Below, one piece after another: positions 1 through 6,233 of a DNA stretch of 7,640 nucleotides. This DNA is from a bacterium (GTDB lineage Bacteria > Patescibacteriota > Microgenomatia > JAUYPR01), in contig JAUYPR010000018.1 in NCBI GenBank assembly GCA_030695785.1, forward strand, positions 1 to 7,640, in the 5' to 3' direction. The translations under genes and the position numbers were made by a program. Within the stretch, counting starts at the first letter, position 1. Every line of letters begins with the position of its first letter. The notes under the pieces were generated by a model. That model was not told the origin of the DNA, searched no databases, and saw nothing but the letters and a program-made list of their open reading frames with translations.

Positions 1-490
1 ACGTTCCCCCAACCACAATTGCGGACCATACTGAAGGATGTTGCGCGAGCCTGACGAGAAAATAAAGAAACAACACCTCCCAAAAAAGCAGCATGCCCTC
101 CACTAACGCCAGCCGGTCATGCATAAGAGCAAATGGCGTTACAAGATAAAGCAGACCAACCCATATCCATGCTTTACCGCCAAAAAGAGAACGCGCGAGC
201 AGCAAGAGCGTCATCAACGTCCCGAATCCAAACAGAACTGATAAAACTCTGCCGGCGATAAACGGGTCGGCAATCAACTTCAGGAATGGAATCACAAGCC
301 ACATAAACAGCGGCGTTTTTCCATCCATCAGCGGCAAAAACAACTGCCCGAAATCGTCGCCAATAATCCGCGCCCAGTGAAGATAGATCGCCTCATCCGT
401 CGTTATTGGCAAGATGTCGAGATTGATGAGACGTGTCACAAAATAGAGAAGGATGAGACTCAAAAGAATAATCTTTTCCTTACTTTTCAT
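1..490 (-). CDS. ArnT/PMT-like GT-C membrane glycosyltransferase, partial (C-terminus beyond left edge)
   Basis: An open frame runs from an ATG at 488-490 to the window edge without a stop, giving the first 163 residues. The N-terminus is a short Lys-rich stretch followed by a membrane segment (about residues 7-24). The first loop carries the sequence TTDEAIY, with D32-E33 at the acidic position typical of PMT/ArnT-type (GT39/GT83) transferases, followed by DGKTP at 56-60. Further hydrophobic segments and the loop HDRLALVE (124-131) match the family pattern of an Arg-rich loop after TM3. Family members take a sugar from a polyprenyl-phosphate donor and transfer it on the outer face of the membrane; donor and acceptor here are unknown. 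The start is supported by a good Shine-Dalgarno (AAGGTGG, 495-501). The gene overlaps the preceding GT87-like gene by 11 bp, so they are co-transcribed. Roughly two thirds of a usual-length protein is missing. Confidence 0.85.
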   Translation of the reverse strand, partial: MKSKEKIILLSLILLYFVTRLINLDILPITTDEAIYLHWARIIGDDFGQLFLPLMDGKTPLFMWLVIPFLKLIADPFIAGRVLSVLFGFGTLMTLLLLARSLFGGKAWIWVGLLYLVTPFALMHDRLALVEGMLLFWEVLFLYFLVRLAQHPSVWSAIVVGGT

Positions 491-1670
491 GTTTCCACCT
501 TAAGACAAAAAGGCTGACGAGAACAAAAATCGCCGGCATATACACAAAAAACATTCTCCAAATTTTTACTTCATCTGTGTACACCCCAGTGAGAATATAC
601 GGCACATAATACAACAATCCACCGAGAGAAAACGAGACAACCATCCACCACACCATCTTTTCTTGCGGGCGAAGCACCGCGATGCATATTGGCCACAAAA
701 GATACCAGGGTAAAAATTCTCCTCCAGTTGAACCGCGGTTATAGATTCCCATACTTGCGATAACAACGGCGAGCATCATCAGTCCTAAAAGCATCCACCA
801 CATGTTTGACCATGCAAGATGCAATCTTTGTATCAGGAAAAAAGGGAGGACGAATGCCGCAGTCGCATATTTTGTTCCGATTGATAACATCAAAAATACC
901 CATGCCCAAAGCATCCTTTTCTCCAGTAAAAACGCGAGGCCGAGAAGAGCAAACCCCATAAACACAAGATCGTTGTGACCATTCACTATCCCCTCGACAA
1001 GGACGAGCGGATTCAATCCAAACAGCACGAGTCCGACGTTGACAAAAGAAGGCGCAACAACTCGAAGAATCCGGCGCAACGAATATAAACAAAGAATATA
1101 TCCCCCGAACATCAAAAGTTTAAAAAACAACAGTGTGGGTATAAACTTTCCAAATCCAAAAAATGATGGCACCACCGTTAGCGCCAAAAGCACAACACCG
1201 TATGGGGCAACTCCATGTGTCCAGCGCATAAAGCGCACCCACAAATCATCTGGAAAATCTAACGCACGAAGTGTATACGGATTGCCCTGGTACAATGTGA
1301 TGATGCGGCCATAAAACATGTAATTGAAAATGTCGTGCGAAAATGCAGGATACGCAAACACAAGGATGCCGCTCACAAGAGAAGAAATTTTCCAAATTGC
1401 TTTCTCCGAAAGTTTATTCGCCAAAACAAGTCGAAGGGCAAAAATATACAATCCAAAAAGAATAATCAAAAACATCACATAGATTCCCGCACTGATGTTC
1501 CTTTGAAAATATCCCAGCTGAAATAATGATTGTTGAACTGACTGATAGATATTCCACGAAGAAAGTGTAAGGTTCACGTCGAGAAAAGCATACGAGTACA
1601 CCGCGAAAAGCGCCCAGAAAAAAACGAGAAGAGCAAAAAAACTATGGCGCATACCTGCCGCGAAGATCAT
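480..1670 (-). CDS. GT87/MptB-like GT-C membrane mannosyltransferase
   Basis: A 396-residue polytopic membrane protein with about ten hydrophobic segments. The signature loop SHDIFNYMFYGR (111-122) followed by GNPYT (129-133) matches the 'D..Y..YGR...G.NPY' pattern of polyprenol-phosphomannose-dependent mannosyltransferases of the GT87/DUF2029 and actinobacterial MptA/MptB group; D113 is the likely catalytic acid. Later motifs NGHND (230-234), GTKY (265-268) and PWYLLW (321-326) also fit. The family adds mannose or related sugars from polyprenyl-P donors outside the membrane; the acceptor here is unknown. The start is uncertain. ATG at 1670 overlaps the upstream GT2 by 29 bp. ATG at 1652 (protein begins MRHSFF) overlaps by 11 bp, the same overlap as this gene has with the next, and leads straight into TM1. 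Neither has a well-spaced Shine-Dalgarno, suggesting translational coupling. It sits mid-operon between a polyprenyl-P-sugar synthase-like GT2 and an ArnT-like transferase. Confidence 0.8.
   Translation of the reverse strand: MIFAAGMRHSFFALLVFFWALFAVYSYAFLDVNLTLSSWNIYQSVQQSLFQLGYFQRNISAGIYVMFLIILFGLYIFALRLVLANKLSEKAIWKISSLVSGILVFAYPAFSHDIFNYMFYGRIITLYQGNPYTLRALDFPDDLWVRFMRWTHGVAPYGVVLLALTVVPSFFGFGKFIPTLLFFKLLMFGGYILCLYSLRRILRVVAPSFVNVGLVLFGLNPLVLVEGIVNGHNDLVFMGFALLGLAFLLEKRMLWAWVFLMLSIGTKYATAAFVLPFFLIQRLHLAWSNMWWMLLGLMMLAVVIASMGIYNRGSTGGEFLPWYLLWPICIAVLRPQEKMVWWMVVSFSLGGLLYYVPYILTGVYTDEVKIWRMFFVYMPAIFVLVSLFVLRWKHEK
495..501 (-). promoter_or_regulatory. Shine-Dalgarno for the partial GT-C gene
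   Basis: The minus strand reads AAGGTGG, then GAAAC's last four bases, then ATG at 490. This is the clearest ribosome-binding site in the left block. It lies inside the 3' end of the preceding gene, so the downstream gene can initiate by itself despite the 11-bp overlap, and it fixes the start at 490. Confidence 0.65.
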
Positions 1671-2406
1671 TCAGACGAATGGTCAGAAGATCTTTGATGG
1701 TGCGGATTCCTTCAACCACAGGATTCACATGGCGTGTCTCAATATGATGCCATTCCACCGGCACTTCGGCGATTTTATACTGTAACTTTTCACCGATAAA
1801 CAAAACCTCGACGTCAAAACTCGCTGTCACTGCTGCACCTTTTACATTCCCCGCTCCTTTTCCAAACAACGTGAGGCGATCAAATATCTTCAACTCAACG
1901 TCGCGCCGAAATGCTTTAAAGCCGGTTTGGGTATCGGAGATGTCCATTAACCCTAAAAGAAGTTTCCGAATGACAATCATCCCGATCGCGGTCAGGCGCC
2001 TCGTCAGTGGAGCTCCCTCTCGGACTGTTCCACGGGATCCAATCGCAACATCATACCCTTCCTCGAATTTTGGCAACAACTTTAGCATTTCCTTCAACGG
2101 CGTTGCCTGGTCCATGTCGGTAAAAAGGACAATTGATCCTTTCGCGTCCTTCACGCCGCCAATAACCGCATTTGCTTTCCCCCCGTGGTTCGCACACAAC
2201 TGACGGATGTGTGCATGATCGCGCATAAACTCTTCGACGAGCTGCCGACTTTTGTCTGTACTTCCATCATCAACAATGATCACTTCGTAGGAAAACGATT
2301 GCCGGGAGAGAAAATCGTGGACTTGCGACAACGCCCCTTTACGAATATTCACCTCTTCGTTATAGCTCGGAATCACGATAGAAAGAGCGATCTCTTCTTT
2401 CGGCAT
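1642..2406 (-). CDS. ALG5-like GT2: polyprenyl-phosphate sugar transferase
   Basis: A 254-residue GT-A fold enzyme that probably moves a hexose (glucose in eukaryotic ALG5) from a nucleotide sugar to polyprenyl phosphate on the cytoplasmic face. Visible motifs: SIVIPSYNEE at the N-terminus, IIVDDGSTD with D46-D47, the metal-binding DxD as TDMDQATP (D97, D99), GSR near 124, and the family hallmark DTQTGFKAF (158-166). These are followed by FDVEVLF (D198) and EVPVEWHH. The length suits a catalytic domain without C-terminal membrane segments. I chose ATG 2406 because a TATAAT sequence ends 6 nt upstream; an in-frame GTG at 2412 is the alternative, adding two residues. Neither start has a Shine-Dalgarno, so the message may be leaderless. 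The sugar cannot be read from sequence. As first gene of the left block it plausibly makes the donor used by the two GT-C proteins downstream. Confidence 0.87.
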   Translation of the reverse strand: MPKEEIALSIVIPSYNEEVNIRKGALSQVHDFLSRQSFSYEVIIVDDGSTDKSRQLVEEFMRDHAHIRQLCANHGGKANAVIGGVKDAKGSIVLFTDMDQATPLKEMLKLLPKFEEGYDVAIGSRGTVREGAPLTRRLTAIGMIVIRKLLLGLMDISDTQTGFKAFRRDVELKIFDRLTLFGKGAGNVKGAAVTASFDVEVLFIGEKLQYKIAEVPVEWHHIETRHVNPVVEGIRTIKDLLTIRLNDLRGRYAP

Positions 2407-2412
2407 ATTCAC

Positions 2413-2418
2413 ATTATA
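2413..2418 (-). promoter_or_regulatory. Perfect -10 hexamer (TATAAT) for the left glycosyltransferase block
   Basis: The minus strand reads TATAAT, then GTGAAT, then ATG (2406). The usual 5-9 nt from -10 to +1 puts transcription start at or next to this ATG. No good -35 lies 16-18 nt upstream. A second possible minus promoter is TTTACA (2448-2453) and TATTGT (2426-2431) with a 16-nt spacer, which would start around 2419. Both are by eye. Confidence 0.5.
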
Positions 2419-2424
2419 TCGCTT

Positions 2425-2430
2425 TACAAT
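2425..2430 (+). promoter_or_regulatory. Possible -10 (TACAAT) for dsbBA
   Basis: TACAAT differs from the consensus at one base. It lies 10 nt before the AGGTGGG ribosome-binding-like site and about 30 nt before the dsbB start, so a transcript would begin near 2437. I see no convincing -35 at 16-18 nt. It overlaps promoter-like sequence on the other strand. Confidence 0.3.
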
Positions 2431-2440
2431 ACAGACGCAT

Positions 2441-2447
2441 AGGTGGG
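2441..2447 (+). promoter_or_regulatory. Strong Shine-Dalgarno (AGGTGGG) upstream of dsbB, placed for an out-of-frame ATG
   Basis: AGGTGGG is followed after 6 nt by ATG at 2454, ideal spacing. That ATG is not in the dsbB frame and opens a 71-codon frame with no recognisable protein. The in-frame GTG at 2462 is 14 nt from this site, which is unusually far. See the finding on the dsbB start. Confidence 0.5.
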
Positions 2448-2461
2448 TGTAAAATGAGATC

Positions 2462-2869
2462 GTGGGTCGACAGAGCTTGTTTTTCTACCTTGCCTTTTTT
2501 CTTGCGTTGTTCTCAACCGTCGGCAGCCTGGTTGCGAGTGAAATCTTCCGCTTTCCCCCTTGCACCCTTTGTTGGGTTCAGCGTGTTTTTATGTTTCCTC
2601 TCACCATTATTCTTCCTATCGGCATCATCAAAAAAGACCCGATCCTTCCTTTCTACGTCCTTCCATTAAGCATCGGCGGTACAGTCATTGCCCTGTATCA
2701 TTATCTTTTACAAATGCGGCTCATCCCTGATTTAACCCCCTGCACAATCGGCATTCCATGTACAACAATCGATGTGGTCTTTTTCGGATTCATCACTCTT
2801 CCTTTCCTTTCCTTCACCGCGTTCATGATAATCACCGCATGCATGCTCCTGGGAAAAAGAGTAAAATAA
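2462..2869 (+). CDS. dsbB: DsbB/BdbC-type disulfide oxidoreductase (quinone-linked)
   Basis: A 135-residue membrane protein with four predicted segments (about 8-27, 41-56, 63-83, 107-130), the topology and size of short BdbC/DsbB proteins. The first exported loop has the redox pair in PPCTLCW (C34, C37) followed by R41. The second has PCTIGIPC (C94, C100), the second cysteine pair of the family. DsbB reoxidises DsbA and passes electrons to membrane quinone. The next gene, 5 nt downstream on the same strand, is the matching DsbA, so the pair should form an operon. The start is GTG at 2462: the frame is closed by TAA at 2450 and has no ATG between. A good Shine-Dalgarno points instead to an out-of-frame ATG at 2454, so a lost base in the sequence is possible. 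A fifth cysteine (C127) lies in the last membrane segment. Confidence 0.9.
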   Translation: MGRQSLFFYLAFFLALFSTVGSLVASEIFRFPPCTLCWVQRVFMFPLTIILPIGIIKKDPILPFYVLPLSIGGTVIALYHYLLQMRLIPDLTPCTIGIPCTTIDVVFFGFITLPFLSFTAFMIITACMLLGKRVK

Positions 2870-2874
2870 CTCGT

Positions 2875-3528
2875 ATGTCACAAGAGGTGAAAATCATTTT
2901 CGGCATCATTGTTGTGACAGTCCTCCTTTTAGTCGGCGGGATTTTTCTCGTGAATCGAAATTCCTCCAACCAAACAAACGAGAATGTTTTAGCAACAACC
3001 GAGATGAGTCGTTTGGTGCGAGAGGACAGCATCATTATTGCAACCAAATCAGCAACAACAACCATTGTTGAATTCGCCGACTTTCAGTGTCCGGCCTGCG
3101 CAGCCGCACAACCTCTGCTCGATGAACTTCTGACAACATATCAGGGAAAAGTAAATTACGTTTACCGCCACCTCCCGCTTCCCCAACACAAACACGCGAT
3201 GCTCGCGGCAGAAAGTTCTGAAGCCGCCAAAGTGCAAGGAAAGTTTTTGGAGATGCAACAACTTCTCTATTCCCGGCAAACGCAATGGGCAAGTGCAGAA
3301 GATGCAAAGGTGCTCTTTGTTGAGTATGCCAAAGAGCTTAGGTTGGATACAGAATCATTCACCAAGGCAATAGACGAAAAACAGGCAGAAGGCAAAATCC
3401 TGCGCGATGTTTCAGACGCGCAAGCGTTGAAAGTCAGTGCAACGCCAACATTCTACATCAATGGCCAGATGATCCAAGGCGTCCCTGATAAAACCGAATT
3501 CCAACGAATTATTGAGGGAACAAAGTAG
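2875..3528 (+). CDS. DsbA-like thiol:disulfide oxidoreductase, membrane-anchored
   Basis: A 217-residue protein with an N-terminal uncleaved-looking anchor (hydrophobic residues about 6-26, no lipobox cysteine), a short linker, then a thioredoxin-fold DsbA domain (Thioredoxin_4/DSBA group). The active site is FADFQCPACAAAQ with C72 and C75, the only cysteines in the protein. The cis-proline loop is SATPTFYING with P191, preceded by Thr. A helical insertion lies between them (about 105-180). It should sit outside the membrane and oxidise cysteines in exported proteins, being recharged by the DsbB encoded just upstream. I chose ATG 2875, 5 nt after the dsbB stop; the frame extends upstream only as a shadow inside dsbB. 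The Shine-Dalgarno is weak (AGAG 13 nt away), consistent with coupling to dsbB. An isomerase role is possible, but the adjacent DsbB favours oxidase. Confidence 0.9.
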   Translation: MSQEVKIIFGIIVVTVLLLVGGIFLVNRNSSNQTNENVLATTEMSRLVREDSIIIATKSATTTIVEFADFQCPACAAAQPLLDELLTTYQGKVNYVYRHLPLPQHKHAMLAAESSEAAKVQGKFLEMQQLLYSRQTQWASAEDAKVLFVEYAKELRLDTESFTKAIDEKQAEGKILRDVSDAQALKVSATPTFYINGQMIQGVPDKTEFQRIIEGTK

Positions 3529-3530
3529 GT

Positions 3531-5054
3531 TTACTTCTCTTTAAAATGCACTAACTTCTGCACCGTGATGCCGCCGATCATATACCACTGCCCCACAATC
3601 TCTGCCTGGCCAAAACCAGCCACTTCCCATTTCGGATGCCCGAGCGGCGCGCAGGTTTGTTGTTCACAAATAATAAAGAGTTGTTGAGTCACCGTCTTTC
3701 TCTCCGGATCAATAGTTGGGTTTTGAATATCAATGGGCGGATTTTCTGCTAATTCAAAAAAATAGCGGTACGCGTTATCCGAATTCCGCTCGGCTAATAG
3801 CGCAAAATTGTATGGCTTTCCGTCCGTCTTGTCTAAAACGAAATTTGCAATATCGCGCGTCTGGCGCACAATATGCTGCGGCCCTTGCCATATATACAAC
3901 CCTTGCGCAAGCAAAACGGAAAAAACAACCGCCAACACAACAATCCCAATCTTCAGCGACCAACGAGCCAATCGACCGATGCGTAGATTCCACAATACAT
4001 GGATAAGAAGCGCAAACAAAAGAAACGGCACCGGATACAAAAATCCGTAATAATAATCATAGATCGCGCCTTGGTACGCCGAAAGGCCGAGAATACCTCC
4101 CACAAACCAAACCGCGACAATCATCAATGCATGTTTTGACGATGGTTGCTTTACGATGGCATGACTCACAACACCAATGAGAAAAACGAGACTGCCCCAA
4201 AAAAGCACCGCCGGCAGATGTTCAATGGCAGTTGGAAACAACACACGATACAAACCGACGCCAACCTCATGAAACGTACGGACGAGCGTCAGTGGGTCTG
4301 GGTGCACAGCACCTTCTTTCCGGGTCACAAATTCCAAAATCGTGCGGTGGTTTGGGAAATTGTGTTTAATTTCAAACAGAAGAAACGGTGCGTAGGTCAA
4401 AAGAAAACCTGCGATCATCAAACCAAACGCCTTCCACCAACGCCTGATTGGCGTCGTCAACGCAATACTCAATCCGGTAACTGGGAAAAGAACCGTTGTT
4501 AAATAATGCAGCTGCACGTTCATCCCCATCGCCGCTCCACTGATGAACCACCACCAACTCTGTTTGGTTTTTGATGCAAGGTAGATACTGCCGACTGCAA
4601 TAAGCGAGAAAAAGGGAACCGGATTTGGATTCCAAGAAAACCTGCTGTACCGAACCACAATTGGCGCTATGCTGTATAAAAGGAGGGCGATCAGTGCGCC
4701 AGCGGTTCCACTGATCATCCTCGATACAAGATAGACTCCAATCACAGTCGCAATGCCAAAAACAGCAACCATGATAGCCGGTCCAACCGGATTCGATTGC
4801 CAAAGCCACAAAAATGGCGCAATCATCCAATAATACATCGGTCCGAGAAAAAACCCACCGACCGATGCATTCGGCCCAAGAAACGGAAGGTCTCCCGCGG
4901 TGTAGATCGCGCGCACAATACGCATATCCCGACCTTCATCGCCCAAAAAATGGACGTATGCGTCTATGCGGTACAGCCGAAGGGCGACGGCCAGAATAAA
5001 AAGTGCGGACGCAAGAAAAAATTCGCTGCGGTGGCGGACAAGTAATCGTCTCAT
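3531..5054 (-). CDS. ArnT/PMT-like GT-C membrane glycosyltransferase with exported C-terminal domain
   Basis: A 507-residue protein: TM1 at about 12-28, a first loop with FLGDEGRD (D39-E40, the expected catalytic acidic pair of PMT/ArnT-like enzymes), then a string of membrane segments to about residue 388, and a soluble C-terminal domain of about 120 residues predicted to lie outside. The loop YSRFSWNPNP (136-145) also fits the GT39/GT83-like group. It should transfer a sugar from a polyprenyl-phosphate donor; donor and acceptor are unknown. The ATG at 5052-5054 overlaps the stop of the upstream GT2-GtrA gene as ATGA and has no Shine-Dalgarno, so translation is probably coupled. A longer open frame to 5261 would run far into the upstream gene and is rejected. 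The only cysteines are C463 and C468, in the exported domain. It converges with dsbA, with 2 nt between stops. Confidence 0.85.
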   Translation of the reverse strand: MRRLLVRHRSEFFLASALFILAVALRLYRIDAYVHFLGDEGRDMRIVRAIYTAGDLPFLGPNASVGGFFLGPMYYWMIAPFLWLWQSNPVGPAIMVAVFGIATVIGVYLVSRMISGTAGALIALLLYSIAPIVVRYSRFSWNPNPVPFFSLIAVGSIYLASKTKQSWWWFISGAAMGMNVQLHYLTTVLFPVTGLSIALTTPIRRWWKAFGLMIAGFLLTYAPFLLFEIKHNFPNHRTILEFVTRKEGAVHPDPLTLVRTFHEVGVGLYRVLFPTAIEHLPAVLFWGSLVFLIGVVSHAIVKQPSSKHALMIVAVWFVGGILGLSAYQGAIYDYYYGFLYPVPFLLFALLIHVLWNLRIGRLARWSLKIGIVVLAVVFSVLLAQGLYIWQGPQHIVRQTRDIANFVLDKTDGKPYNFALLAERNSDNAYRYFFELAENPPIDIQNPTIDPERKTVTQQLFIICEQQTCAPLGHPKWEVAGFGQAEIVGQWYMIGGITVQKLVHFKEK

Positions 5055-6232
5055 GAAGTTTTTGATGCCAAGTTTGCTTTCTTTGCCTTCCAAACAAAAT
5101 TCACGTTCCAAGTCCAATTCCATAAAAGCCCGATAATGATGCCGATCGCTAAAGATGCTTGGTAGTGAATACCGAAAATCGGCGTGAGGGTATTGATGGT
5201 TGCAAACTGGATGATCGGGCTTCCAATGGTCGTGAGATGAAACTTCGCAAGCCGTTGCCATACTGGTTCATTCCGGTCACGCTCACGAAACGTCCAATTT
5301 TCATTGAAGAAAAAATTCACCAAAATTGAAATTTCAATCGAAATTGCCGAACTCCAAAACAAGCCCGAATCTTTCACCACGCCAATAATCTGCCCTGGCT
5401 GTTGCATGAGCGGACGCAAGATGATTGTGTAGAAAAGCTTGAGCGACCCGGCATTCGCAGCCCAACTGACCGTTCCGACGATGAGGAACTTCATAAACAT
5501 CGGCAATGATTCGAGCCGGACTTGAATCACGTAGAGTGTTAATTCGACAATGTAGCGAATCACTTGATTTTTTGACCGTCCGCGGCTGCGCGCGCGAAAT
5601 ACAATGGGAATCTCAATCCATTTCGGGTTCGTTTGAATCGCGCGGTAGAGAAACGACGGCTGGACCACGTATGACCGCGAGCGCCAATGCACACGGTCCA
5701 ATGGAATACGCAAAAAAAGCTCTTTCGTAAATGCGCGGAACGACGTTGTAAATTCACGGATAGACCACAGATTCATAAAGAGCCGGCACACCGTGCTTGC
5801 GCCAATGGTAAAAAACTGCCGATAAATCGGCAGCTCATTTTTTCCATTCGGCATGAGGCGCGAGCCGATGACCAGTTCGTGTCCTTTTTCTAGTTCTGTA
5901 AGGAACCGTGAGATGTCATTCGGATCGTGCTGGACATCCGCATCCATCGAAATCAAATGCGTTGCGCCAAGTTTGTTGATGGCATACCGAACCCCTTCAA
6001 TAAGGCCGATACCGATTCCCCGCTTCAAAACGTCGAGATAATGCAAACGGGAGTTTATCTTTGCGCGTTCCTTTACAATCTCACCCGTGCCGTCGGGAGA
6101 ATGGCTGTCGGAGATCAGAAGATGCAACTCCCACCCAGGGATGCGTTTTTCTTGAGCGAACACAGCATCAATAAACTCGGCAATATTCTCGCGCTCGTTA
6201 TACGTTGGTGCAACAACGACAACCCGCTTCAC
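5051..6232 (-). CDS. Polyprenyl-phosphate mannose synthase-like GT2 fused to GtrA membrane domain
   Basis: A 393-residue two-domain protein. Residues 1 to about 235 are a DPM1-like GT2 domain: APTYNERENI (8-17), SDSHSPDGTG (41-50), MDADVQHDP with D97/D99 (metal and sugar-phosphate binding), GSRLMPNG (123-130), and IPIVFRARSRGRSK (208-221) near the end. Residues about 245-385 are a GtrA-like four-helix domain with NFFFNENWTF (306-315) and NWTWNVNFVW (372-381). This is the layout of prokaryotic dolichol-phosphate mannose synthases such as the Pyrococcus enzyme. It should charge polyprenyl phosphate with mannose or a related hexose from a GDP-sugar, with the GtrA part anchoring and possibly assisting translocation. 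It starts at GTG 6232, 1 nt after the stop of the SDR gene, with GGAGGAG 11 nt upstream. The second Asp of the usual DD-N-SPDGT is Ser43, and the usual TSGFRAY motif reads TTSFRAF, so specificity may differ. Confidence 0.88.
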   Translation of the reverse strand: MKRVVVVAPTYNERENIAEFIDAVFAQEKRIPGWELHLLISDSHSPDGTGEIVKERAKINSRLHYLDVLKRGIGIGLIEGVRYAINKLGATHLISMDADVQHDPNDISRFLTELEKGHELVIGSRLMPNGKNELPIYRQFFTIGASTVCRLFMNLWSIREFTTSFRAFTKELFLRIPLDRVHWRSRSYVVQPSFLYRAIQTNPKWIEIPIVFRARSRGRSKNQVIRYIVELTLYVIQVRLESLPMFMKFLIVGTVSWAANAGSLKLFYTIILRPLMQQPGQIIGVVKDSGLFWSSAISIEISILVNFFFNENWTFRERDRNEPVWQRLAKFHLTTIGSPIIQFATINTLTPIFGIHYQASLAIGIIIGLLWNWTWNVNFVWKAKKANLASKTS

Positions 6233-6233
6233 G

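Noticed and set aside
2454..2669. 71-codon plus-strand frame from ATG 2454 with a good Shine-Dalgarno
   Set aside because: It lies wholly within the dsbB region in another frame, and its protein is Ser/Phe-rich with no recognisable family. The DsbB frame holds all family motifs. Kept only as a start-site finding.
2758..2874. Longer start for the DsbA-like gene within dsbB
   Set aside because: The added residues are a frame shadow of dsbB, and the ATG at 2875 leads directly into the membrane anchor.
3523..3536. Inverted repeat at the convergent stops as an intrinsic terminator
   Set aside because: The stem is only 5 bp with one G-C pair and there is no U-tract, so it is too weak to call a terminator.
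4146..4502. Plus-strand frame of 118 codons opposite the GT-C gene
   Set aside because: Composition is Lys/Arg/Gln/Thr-rich with no motif, and it lies entirely antisense to a well-supported membrane protein gene.
5055..5261. N-terminal extension of the GT-C gene, giving a 576-residue reading
   Set aside because: It overlaps the GtrA domain codons of the upstream gene by about 200 bp, is not hydrophobic or family-like, and the ATG at 5054 overlaps the upstream stop as ATGA.
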